Shown piece after piece: positions 12,664 to 22,151 of a stretch of DNA of 64,000 bases; the first letter of the stretch is position 1, and every line of letters begins with the position of its first letter. A program made the position numbers and the translations under genes. This DNA comes from Leptobrachium leishanense. Its lineage: Eukaryota > Chordata > Amphibia > Anura > Megophryidae. The notes under the pieces were generated by a model, which had not been told where the DNA came from, did not search any database, and saw only the letters and a program-made list of their open reading frames with translations. Location of the stretch: the NCBI GenBank assembly GCA_009667805.1, contig CM019069.1, positions 93,283,204 through 93,347,203 on the forward strand. Direction: 5' to 3'.

Positions 12664-13409
12664 TAAAAGCTGTAATTAGAGTTTCAAAGTATAACAATTA
12701 CATTGGATATCATTTAATAAGGTTTGATGTCAAACACAGTCAATGCATTTTAAAAAGACTTTAAACTATGTGGTGTTAAAACTTCCCTTTGTATATTTGT
12801 AGTAAACAAATGTTTATATGATTACTTTTATAGGTACCTTCATATCATAAGCTTCCAGAATTGACATCACCCTTTATTCAATGAACCCACCTATAATGAG
12901 TTCAGAATTAATTGTACTCACTGATTCACTATACACAGGTGTACCACATTCAGTCATTATGAAGAGTGGACTGCCTTGAAGCCCACACGTCTCAGGCCCT
13001 TGCATTGCAAGGCATTTTTTATTAAATTTAATTAATTGTATTTCTTTTAACCAATTTCATTTGAACTTGACAACTTCCTGGACTGATTGGACCTTTGTGG
13101 TTGGACGTATATTATTTATGCCGTTAGAGATGACCTATTTATAAAACACCAAGGGCTGTATTCCAACTTTGGTCTAAACCTAACTAGTGCTATTGTAAAC
13201 TTAACAACTTCATAGAATATAATAGCTTTGGTAAGTTTACAACAGCTCTGCTTCAGTTAACACCAGCTTTGTAATAGATCCCCAATATACCTTTGTCTTT
13301 AATGGGCACATTTTAAAAGAGATGTAAAATAATTGAATAGGCAAAACTATTACTTTTACAAAACATGTTAGAGAATCTGAAATTCTATCATTACAACGAA
13401 GATAAAAGA
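12664..13409. other. No recognised feature
   Basis: AT-rich sequence with short frames only. Nothing identifiable. Confidence 0.4.
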
Positions 13410-14365
13410 GTAAGGGCACTATCACGTGCCCTGAGCTAAAACCTGGGACGCGTTCGCTAATTTCCCCTTAGCGTCCCAGTTTCCCCAGCAGATCGCGTGG
13501 CAGGTGCCGAGTCTGTCAGCCTGCCGCTCAGCGATCTAAGCTAAGGGATGCTGGGGGTAGCGCTACAGCACCGTCCCCAGCATCCCCTCCATGGCATCCA
13601 TATGACTCCATTGAGGATTGTGCAGTCGGGTCACATGATTGGCAGGATCTTACCTCTCGCGAGATCCTGCTGGTCGGTGGAGTGATCGCGGAGGGAGACA
13701 GGGGAATTTCTTCCTCCAGTCTCCCTCTGCTCCCCGACTAAAATAAAAAACTCCAAAACCCACAATATTAAATCAAGTGGATTTATTCCAACACCAGAGG
13801 AAAGACCATGTTATGTTTCGACCAGGACTGGTCTTTGTCAAGTCTAAATCACAATTGCATGAACCTCATATAAATTGCTAATCAGACAATCAATTGGTAA
13901 TCAGAGCGGACTTGCAAATACTTAACCCCGTGATTAGAAACAGCTATATCTAAATACTTTACTATTGTTACCATTATACTTATTAATATATTAATTACAT
14001 TGCAGGTAATAGACATGCATTAGCCTATGCCAAAATCATAGTAATAATTATCAAGTCAAAATGTGTCAAAAACACCACCTTACGCTTACAGCTACACAGC
14101 TATCCACATAAGTTCTTATCTGAAAAAGACACAATGAGATAATTTACATAATGTAAAAATTGTAAGGACATATACAGACATCCTATAAAAAGGCTTTCTA
14201 TAAAAAGGGCTAAAAGTCTGCCTTCCTGTTGAGACCATGCGGAGAAAGAGTATTTAAATGGTGTATTTAATATAGTTCTCTCCTCTTAGAGAGAAATTAC
14301 TTATCACCTCCTCTTGTTAGTTTCGGTACTTCATCAATGACCTGAAACCGTAACTGAGAGATGTC

Positions 14366-14872
14366 ATGTACTACCTAACACTATCTATAAAGTGTTGTGG
14401 GACTGGGAATTCAGTTTTTGTCGTTGACGGTGCCTGGGCTCAATTTTTCATGACTGTTTCTTGCTTGCTCAGTAGCTTAGAGCACCGTTTCTTCATTAAT
14501 ATGGAATTGGCTCCAGCACCAGGTACATTTGCCTATGACATAATTGAAGCCAAAAGGATAAGGATTTTGGCACAAGCTGGTAAGGATAATACTTTTCTCA
14601 GACTATCTACGAATGACTGTGGGAAGAAAGATATACTGAAATGTAATCGGAAGTTAATTGGTTGCCAATTACACTATCACTTTGGCCAAATATCATCTTG
14701 TACAATGTATACCATGTGGCCTGAGAGTGGGGCTTCAGACAATGTTTTTTATAAAGACAATCCTGAATATGTGGAGAGATTTGAAAAAGTCATAAAGAAG
14801 TGCTCCATGGATGTAATGCTACTGACCATCGACTTTTTGTCTAAAGTTATTGAGCCTCGATACACAATTTAA
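14366..14872 (+). pseudogene. Loop ORF of foldback element A, unidentified (PLE N-terminal region?)
   Basis: An open frame of 168 codons lies between the inverted arms and ends at TAA inside the start of the right arm. I recognise no catalytic motif. Visible features are a hydrophilic central part with several cysteines (STNDCGKKDILKCNRKLIGC) and a C-terminal helix-like stretch (RFEKVIKKCSMDVMLLTIDF). The first third (VFVVDGAWAQFFMTV) is the sequence repeated in the tail at the right end of the element, so the first ATG may not be a real start. Position between pseudo-LTR arms would fit the N-terminal domain of a Penelope-like polyprotein whose reverse transcriptase has been lost. No reverse transcriptase or GIY-YIG block is present. 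Confidence 0.4.
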
Positions 14873-15120
14873 ATACTCTTTCTCTGCATAGTCTCAACAG
14901 GGAGGCAGACTTTTCGCCCTTTTTATAGAAAGCCTTTTTATAGGATGTCTGTATATGTCCTTACAATTTTTACATTATGTAAATTATCTCATTGCGTCTT
15001 TTTCAGATAAGAACCTACGTGGATAGCTGTGTAGATGTAAGCGTAAGGTGGTGTTTTTGACACACACTTTGACTTGATAATTATTACTTTGATTTTGGCA
15101 TAGACTAATGCATGTCTATT

Positions 15121-15602
15121 ATATTTTTATTTACTTGCAAAGTATTTTACCAGGAAAGATACATTGAGATTTCTCTCGTTTTCAAGTATGTCCTGGGTTC
15201 AAGAACATTGAAATTTTTAGTCGTTACAGAAATACAAAGTAATAAATGCCAGATATTAAAAACAAAACACAAAGATACAGATTAACACAGAAAATAAATA
15301 TGTAGGAAATAGTCATTATGTTACATGTTTAAAGGTGCATTCCGTACTGAAGTATGTTAATAGGGAGCTCTTGAGTGACTTAAGACTGGGGGAAGATTTG
15401 ATAGCGTCTGTTCGGTTATTCCATAATTGCGGTGCTCTGTAGGAAAATGAGGATCAAGACACTTTCTTTTTGTATTGTGGTATTGCAAGTAAGGTGCTGG
15501 TCCTGGATCGGAGGTTATAGGATGAGAGAACTACTAGGGGAAGCAGCCTATTCAGGCAGGGCGGTAGCTTCACAGAAAATCTCTTAAACACCAGGTTGGA
15601 AA
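15121..15602 (-). mobile_element. Rex/L2-like LINE 3' fragment inside element A
   Basis: This block interrupts the right arm of element A: the left arm has the uninterrupted order. Its left end (the 3' end on the minus strand) carries AAAGTATTTTACCAGGAA, a tail found again at 45861-45930 and 59670-59765. Its inner part (TAGGAAAATGAGGATCAAGA) matches the 3' region of the larger LINE at 17615-19080. It is therefore a 5'-truncated insertion of that family. Confidence 0.75.
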
Positions 15603-15764
15603 TTACCTAGAATGTAATGAATATAGTAATAAGTATAATGGTAACAATAGAAATGTTAATAATCGTGATAATGTTATGAGAAGGATAAGGATGATTACCA
15701 ATTGATTGTCTGATTAGCAATTTGTGATGCTATTTATATGAGGTTCATGCAATTGTGATTTAGA

Positions 15765-15798
15765 CTTGACAAAGACCAGTCCTGGTCGAAACGTTGTC
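15765..15798 (+). ncRNA. Hammerhead-ribozyme-like relic (right arm of element A)
   Basis: Read as RNA: a UUGACAAAG strand (canonical CUGANGA changed), a 4 bp stem II GACC/GGUC, then GAAA, a very short stem III (C GUU G) and UC at the expected cleavage site. The catalytic G8 position is A, so activity is unlikely. The mirrored copy lies in the left arm around 13807-13842. Minimal stem III hammerheads are known from Penelope-like elements. Confidence 0.45.
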
Positions 15799-16275
15799 TT
15801 TCTTCTGGTGTTGGAATAAATCCACTTGATTTAATATTGTGGGTTTTGGAGTTTTTTATTCTATTCGCGGATCTTGGGGCCGTGGAGCAGGGGACCCCCA
15901 CCCTTTTGCTCAATGTCGTTGATGATGCCTGGGCCCAATTTTTCATGATTGTTTCTTGCTCCCTCTGTTCCTGATGGCCAGAAGCAGCAGATCAGGCCGC
16001 CGTTCTCTCTGCAGGATAAGAGGTGAGTATGTGATTTTTGAGGGGGTTTTGAGCTGCAGGTAACGAATTCTTCAGCAGCGCAATCCGTTACCTACACCTC
16101 TGAGCTGGTGGTTTTTCATTAGAGCCAGCTCTTAGGATCACTTGTTCCTAACGCTAGTTACGAACGCTATTTAATTTGTGCTTTCACTTTGCGCTCCCCA
16201 TGTTAGGTATAGGGAACGCAAAGTACAACACGCGCTACGATTCGCATATTAACGATCACTAACGGGTTTGCTCTG

Positions 16276-17130
16276 TAAACCAAAAAATATTCAGGTTGGC
16301 TGTCGACTGACACCGTATTTGTGCGATGCTGTGATCATCCAATATCGTCTGAAGATGTCCAACCGATCCTATAACATGCATGTGAATCAGCTCTCTTCCA
16401 CTGCATCCGACCTCCGACGGATAATTTCAGATGATTTTTTTCCAATGTAAAAAATATTTTTGATTTTATTCTTTTTTATTCAACCGTTTCATTTTTTTTG
16501 TTCCACAGCAAAAAAACTTTTTATTTATGGAATTTTTAGAAATTTTTTTAAGGTATTTTTCTGAATTTTTTAGGCAACATTTTGGGTTTTGATTTTTTTT
16601 AAAAAGTCGAGGCTTTTTTTTCTCTCGCGTCTTTTTTTTTCCTCTGCAAGCCAGCTGCATTCAGCATTGAGGTCCCTGGTGCTGAAATTCAGCACCAGGG
16701 TCAGTGGAGTAAAATCCCCCCCTGCAGCATGGCAATTTTTTATTATTATTATTCCCTGCTTTGACTTGCGCTGGACAGAGGCTGTCTTTGGAGCTGAAAC
16801 AGAGTTTCAGCACCAGAGACAGTTTTTTTTTCTCCTCACAGCGGCACCGCAACAGGGTTTTTATTTTCCCTGCAACAGGGTTTTTCGTTTCTTTTCCCTG
16901 CAACAGGGTTTTTTATTTCTTTTCCCATGGACAGCCTGTCCATCAGCCGATCTGGGTTGTCCACAGACGCTTCCAGTGGACAACCCTGATTGGTCAATGG
17001 CGTTGTCGAGTGACCACGTCGGTTGCCCGACTACGGTGCCAGTGGACAGCCAGCCTCAGTGATTGCTGATTTTTCACTTCAATTCCAACAATCTCCTGTA
17101 CACTATCTTGTAGTGTTATCATCTAAGGGT
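16276..17130. repeat. AT-rich dispersed repeat related to 21215-22094 and 25790-26455
   Basis: The stretch around 16470-16620 (TTCAACCGTTTCATTTTTTT, then TTTTTAGGCAACATTTTGGG) resembles 26060-26160 and, in inverted orientation, 21650-21800. Further right is a 13 bp-arm hairpin (CCCTGGTGCTGAA around 16672, complement to 16698) and three copies of a 20-30 bp unit containing GCAACAGGGTTTTT (16850-16920). The ends of the element are not clear. Confidence 0.5.
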
Positions 17131-17409
17131 CCCTACTAATTTTGTGAATACATATTCCGGAAAAATAATTATACTCACTAGCAGTTTTGGGTGGCAGGTA
17201 CAGAAGTCATATTACAAAGTTCATTTTGTTTCATATTTTAAATTTTCTATTTATTCATATAAATAATATATAAATAATTAATAATTAATATAATCGTGTT
17301 TTTATTTAGTGCAGTAATTTTGGTGGTCATCACAATGAGTTATTCAGTCTCAAGGAACACAATGGTTCTGCAGGGAGATAAATATGAGTTTCAAATCCTT
17401 TTTTTTTTG
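17131..17409. other. No recognised feature
   Basis: AT-rich sequence with TAAT-rich runs near 17240-17300. Confidence 0.4.
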
Positions 17410-17614
17410 CCAAGGTTGGCCCCTATTACGCTCTTGGAGTTAAACGCAGGCACAGGGAAGGAAAAACTGCGCCCACAGTTTCCCCCCTTGTGCCGCGTTT
17501 TAACGCCAGATTACAATGCAGGCGCAAAAAATGCTGCCTGCAATGTTATCGAGCGTTAAAGTTAGGGATGTGCGCGGCAGCGCTGAGCGCAGCCGCACGC
17601 ATCCTCTCAATGGA
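17410..17614. repeat. GC-rich fragment of a dispersed repeat
   Basis: A CpG- and GCG-rich block (for example GCGCGGCAGCGCTGAGCGCA) sits abruptly in AT-rich DNA and stops at the LINE boundary near 17615. The composition, and the phrase CCTCTCAATGGAGTCCATAG, recall the repeat at 13410-13640. Family membership is inferred. Confidence 0.4.
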
Positions 17615-19080
17615 GTCCATAGGCGCTCTGTAGGAAAAAAGAGGATCAAGACACTTTCTTTTTGTATTGTGGTATTGTAAGTAAAGTGCTGGTCCTGGAT
17701 CGAAGGTTATAGGAGGAGGGAACTGCTGGGGGGAAGCTGTCTATTCAGGTAGGGTGGCAGCTTCACAGAAAAGCTCTTAAACACCAGGTTGGAGAGGTGA
17801 AGGGTGCGTCTGGATTCCAGCGATGGCCAGTTTAGCTCTTTTAACATGTCACAATGGTGGGTCATGTAGTTACATTGTAGCACAAAGCGGCAGAATGAGT
17901 TATACAATGTAGTAAGTTTCTGGAGGTGTGTTTGCAGGGCAGCTACACTACATCTCCATATTCAATAGCCGGCATAAGCATTTGTTGTACAATCTGCTTT
18001 CTTACCGCGGGGCTCAGGCAGGATTTGTTTCTGTACAGGGCACCTAGTTTGGGATAAAGTTTAGATGAGAGTTTTTCGATGTGAGGGCCAAAGATAGATT
18101 TGGGTCTAAGTGACTGTGGTCAGCGTGCCATTTGAATTTGTCCTGACACATAGATGGGGAGATTGCAATTTATGTAGTTTAGGGGCTGTTCCAAAGATCA
18201 TGGGGACAGTTTTGTCAGTATTTAAAAAAGGTTTGTTGTGTTTCATCCACTTTTCTACCTCTGCGAATTGTTCTTGCAGCATGGCCTCCAGCTGCGGGAG
18301 AGTTGGTTTGCTGGTATAGATTACGGTGTCGTCTGTGTGCATGTGTACAGTTGAGGCTTTGCACACGTTGGGCAGATCATTTATGAATATTGTAAATAGC
18401 AGGGGGCAAGTATAGAGCCTTGGGATACACCGCATGTGACTGGGAGGGGGAGGGAGGAGCTGCCAGAAATGGACACATATTGCGATCGGTCAGATACATA
18501 CAATTGAAACCAGGTTAGCGTGCGACCACCAATACCAGAGATTTTGAGTTTTTGTAACAAGATGCCATGGCCTACTGTATCAAAGGCCTTGGCAAAAATC
18601 AAGGAAGATGGCTCCAGTTAGGTTTCCTTGTTCCATGCCAGCTTGGATATCATTGCAGACTTTTAAAAGGGCGGTTGTAGTTTAGTGATTTGGACGAAAG
18701 CTGGATTGATTTGGGGTTAAATAGTTCCAATATTGATTATAATCACGTGTACACACATTTTTCCAAAATTTTGGACATTACATGGAGCAATGATATCGGA
18801 CGGTAGTTGGATACCAAAGTACTTTCACAACTTTTATGGATAGGTGCCAGTCTTGCAATCTTCCAGAGTTTGGGTATGTATCCAGTCACCAGTGATTCAT
18901 TGATTAGGGTTGCTACAGGATTTGCAATTGCCAACGCATGGATTTTCAGCAGCATCGCTGGGATTTGATCAGGTCCAGACCGGTATTTCACTTTTTGGTT
19001 ACGGAGAAGTTTAGTAATGACGCTGACAGGCACTGGTCTAAAATGAACTCCTCTGATACAGGGTCTGTGCACAGTTGGTG
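17615..19080 (-). mobile_element. Rex/L2-like LINE, 5'- and 3'-incomplete
   Basis: On the minus strand this reads reverse transcriptase and then a 3' region that matches the fragment at 15121-15602 (shared AGCTTCACAGAAAA and GAGGATCAAGACACTTTC). The terminal tail seen in other copies (AAAGTATTTTACCAGGAA) is absent, so the 3' end has been lost or recombined at the junction with the GC-rich repeat. The clade is uncertain: the D-KAFDTV, CGVSQGS and YINDLP-like blocks fit L2, Rex1 or related LINEs. Confidence 0.75.
18106..19072 (-). pseudogene. LINE reverse transcriptase, three frame-broken pieces
   Basis: In order on the minus strand: 19072-18743 with VKYRSGPDQIPAMLLKIHA, IPKLWKIARLAPIHKS and SNYRPISLLHVMSKILEK (RT domains 0-2); 18602-18381 with FAKAFDTVGHGILLQKL, WFQLYVSDRSQYVSI and CGVSQGSILAP (RT 3-5); 18435-18106 with FTIFINDLPNVCK and, in place of the FADD/YADD catalytic box, HTDDTVIY, followed by KWMKHNKPFLNTDKT. 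Frame changes separate the pieces. Enzyme function is lost. Confidence 0.85.
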
Positions 19081-19174
19081 GGGCCTGGCCTTTCTGTAGG
19101 TGTGTTATTTGCTAGCTTAGCAATCAGGGTGGTGGCGCATCCAACAAAATAATTATATATAGTGAGCATATCCT

Positions 19175-19290
19175 AGAGCTGAACAGCAGTAACACTAAAG
19201 GGCGGTGTGAATGAGCCTATCACAGATTTCAATAAAACTCTCAGAAATGTGTTTTGTGTATGAGCGTATCACAGATCTCCATAGCTATAA
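19175..19290. repeat. Short dispersed repeat shared with 27145-27240
   Basis: The phrase TGTGTATGAGCGTATCA, preceded by AATAAAACTC, occurs here and inside the left part of the 12 kb hAT element. Nature unknown. Confidence 0.5.
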
Positions 19291-19569
19291 CACAGTACTA
19301 TAGAGAATGCACAAAGACCTGTGTGTGTTGTATGCCTATGGCGTGACTATGTGGAGTAGCTGTCGGTCTTGGTGTTTGTGATTGTGCAGATGTGTAAGGT
19401 TGCTGGGAAACCACAGTGAAGCTTCACTTGCAGCGGTTTGGATTTTTTGGTTTTGTGAACTGGCTGCATTTGTCTGAGTTGTAACAACTACAGCAAATGC
19501 CGACACTCCATGACTAATTTTAGAAGTATGCCCCCATTTCATATAGTATAACTTTAAACCAATTTCATT

Positions 19570-19970
19570 TAGATTGCCCCATCTGATTTCACCCACATTT
19601 TATTCTACCCTCATTTTACTTACCGTACTTGTTTTTACAATTCAGCCATTTTTTCATTTCTTTCCCAATTTTATTAAGCAATTCCTTATTTCTTCCATTA
19701 TTTTATATTTATTATTATATATAATTAAATATAATTATTTTCCACATTTCTTCCTATTTCTTCTATTTTAATTTTTTCCTAACTTTTTTTGTCCTCCTAT
19801 TTTAGAATTTCTAAATTACTTCCTATGTTATTACTCTCTAATCACCCAATCTTATTATTTCCTTATTCTCCTGTATTTTATTCTTTCCTTAGTTCCTCAT
19901 CCCCCACCCAATTTTGTTATTTCCTCATCTCCCCAATTATCTTAAATCCCCCAATTTTATTATTATTTGT
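19570..19970. other. Pyrimidine-rich tract
   Basis: The plus strand is strongly T/C-biased (TTCCTTATTTCTTCC type words) for about 400 bp with almost no G. No coding or terminal-repeat structure. Probably a degenerate simple repeat. Confidence 0.6.
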
Positions 19971-20049
19971 GTGAGATGCGGCAATTCAGAAATAACCACT
20001 TAGTTGATTTACCCCATTGCACACGGGCCACATTCCCATGAGCAGCTAC

Positions 20050-20433
20050 CAGCATCTGTATATGGCTCTCATACTCTTGGCCGCACTCTCTTGAGATATT
20101 TTAAAGATATGTGTAGCATCTTATGGAAGCACTGCCGAGAGTATGAGATCCACGTTCCAGTACAGATGTCATCAAGAACTTGAGCCCTTGAGTAGAATGA
20201 GGCATTAGGTTGTTGTCTACCTCGAGGTCCGCCAGCCAACTGGCCATTAACGGCCGAGGTATAAAACAGGTGGTCTGACTTCCTTGAAGTCAGACCACCA
20301 TGAGACACTGGCCAGAGAGCTACATATAGGTAGGGAGGGACCCCTAACGAAAGGATGTACCAGGTACGTCCTTGTTCGGTAAGCGACCGTTTCCATAAAA
20401 CGTACCTGGTGTGTCCTCACTTGTTAGGGGATT
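20050..20433. repeat. Cluster of small foldbacks
   Basis: Three inverted structures lie together: GCTCTCATACTCTTGGC paired with the complement near 20135; a perfect 14 bp-arm, 3 nt-loop hairpin at 20269-20299 (arm GGTGGTCTGACTTC); and an imperfect stem from CCCCTAACGAAAGGA (20341) to TCACTTGTTAGGGG (about 20431). Likely remains of small foldback elements. Confidence 0.55.
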
Positions 20434-21211
20434 AAACGGTATGCATGCTGTGCCTGTGCCTGGTCATTTCTTTGATGGTGGTTTTATGGAAAACTACTTG
20501 GTAGTTAAGGGATTATGTTTACAGAGCTCTTAGGTTTCCCTTTGCTCTGATTAGTTTACACTTAACCTGAAATGTACGTAGCCCATCATGGCAGTAGCAA
20601 AAAACCTGCAAACCTTCTATTGAGAAATCTTTCCAGATGTTAATGCAAGATACTAAATTAATGATAACATATTTATTGCAATGACGCAAAAGTGAAAGAA
20701 CGTATGGCAAAGTCACCAAGACTTGCCACAGTAGATGATGGGGTCCAAGGACAGTAGTTGAGATGTTGATATGGGATTATGTATAAAATATATATATATT
20801 TTCCCTGGAGCTGTTCTATAGATATAAATTTGACTATATATATTTTTGATATAAGCGAACTATGAGTAATTTTATGTATGTAACAAGATATTTCTCTATA
20901 GACTATAGGCTCTGTAAAAATAAAAAAAATATCTGCATGTGGATGCATAAAGATTTTATGTTCATTATCATCTTTATGCTAGAAAAAAATATCACGGCAT
21001 TCTGTAAACATTGTGACATGGGACGTTTGCATGTTGTCATATCAAGATAGCAAAACATGTGCCTCTTTAATTTTGAGAATTTATGCTATTTTCAATTTAA
21101 TGTTGCACATTTTAGCATAATGTAATGTTTATTGAGTTTAGTACAAGTAAGTTAAAATGGACAGTCTAGGCACTGTAACCACTCAATGCAAATTAAAAGG
21201 TCAAAGTAAAC
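20434..21211. other. No recognised feature
   Basis: AT-rich. I see no element ends or coding domains. Confidence 0.4.
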
Positions 21212-21214
21212 TTA

Positions 21215-22094
21215 CAGGGTTATTCAAAGAGAATCGAAAAGCCAACGCACATTCGGTAACTTTTCGTTCTCTTGAATTTGGTACGATTTGGCGATCCCAT
21301 TTCGGCGACCCTGCGGTGTATTCAGCAAGCACCACAGTGCTGCCGTAATGCAGGGAAAAGTCGCCGCAAACCCACTGAAAACTCACCTCAAAACGATCGC
21401 GAACGCTCACCGAAACCCGCAAAAACATTTGGATTAACCCGCCGGAAAAACCCGAGCAGGAGCCGATCGCACACAGCTGCCGGAAAAAGCCGACACCGCA
21501 GACGAAGGAGGTGAAGAAAAAAAAAAAATAGTACGCTTGAATGTTTGAAAAGTGAAATGCTGTTTGCAAAGAAACTACTGAACGAAAATGTCTGAAATTT
21601 ACATATAAGTTCCAATGAATGATAATAAAAAGGTCTGTTACAGAAAAAACTATTTAAAAAAAAAAACAGAAAAAGTTTGCTAAAAAATCCTGAAAAATGC
21701 CTAAAAGGTCCAAAAAAAATCTAGAAATAAAGAGACTTTTTACTGTAGAATATTATAATGAACGGTTTATTAGATATTGAATTAAAATGGGAATATTTTT
21801 AACATTGAAGCCTATAGGATTCGCCTGAATAAACCTGCCGAATTAAACCACCGAATGGCAGGGCATTTCGGGAACCTTTCACGGCTGGTTTTTGTTCTCT
21901 GAATAGCCGAAGCATTGCTTCTCTATGGGGATTTCACTGCCCTCGAACAGGCACCGTATGTGCAGGCATTTCGCCAAGATTTGGCGAATTGCCTGCTCTC
22001 TGAATAGCCGAATGGCCAGGAAAGGTAACCGTATGCTGAATTTCAGCATTTGGTTACCTTTCTCCAACAATTCGGATCTCTTTGGATAACCCTG
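21215..22094. repeat. PIF/Harbinger-like MITE (880 bp)
   Basis: The terminal inverted repeats begin CAGGGTTATTCAAAGAGA at the left and the complement of TCTCTTTGGATAACCCTG at the right, flanked by TTA on both sides (21212-21214, 22095-22097). Subterminal GAATTCGGC-like words recur as CCGAAT and ATTCGG. No open frame of note. It shares an internal AT-rich core, in opposite orientation, with 16470-16620 and 26060-26160. Confidence 0.75.
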
Positions 22095-22151
22095 TTAGTG
22101 CACTACCCCTAAACACACCCTTACAGTGTATTCAGCTATATCTCTGTTAAA

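Larger units (their letters stand above)
13734..15958 (+). mobile_element. Foldback (Penelope-like?) retroelement A with internal ORF
   Basis: The left arm (13734 to about 14257) and right arm (about 14868-15120 and 15603-15862) are inverted copies several hundred bp long that flank a loop of about 600 bp with an open frame. A 13 bp direct repeat with one mismatch flanks the whole (CTCCCTCTGCTCC at 13721, CTCCCTCTGTTCC at 15959). After the right arm comes a single-copy tail of about 97 bp. Positions 15912-15958 of this tail repeat the loop at about 14418-14464 with about 4 mismatches, and the match stops at the duplication. Inverted pseudo-LTR arms, a partial second unit and a hammerhead-like motif all fit Penelope-like elements. 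That assignment is inference. Confidence 0.65.
13410..16275. repeat. GC-rich dispersed repeat (host of the foldback insertion)
   Basis: The parts at 13410-13733 and 15959-16275 read as one repeat interrupted by the element between them. The block CAGATCAGGCCGCCGTTCTC (about 15991) and the following GATAAGAGGTGAGTATGTGAT recur, diverged, at 48384-48435 in another GC-rich repeat, so this is a dispersed family. It also contains hairpin-like runs such as CCCAGCATCCC. No coding sequence. Its outer ends are not certain. Confidence 0.55.

Noticed and set aside
14366..14872. Loop ORF as a host gene captured by an inverted repeat
   Set aside because: The first part of the frame is repeated in the element's own tail, so it belongs to the element. 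No host-gene motif is visible.
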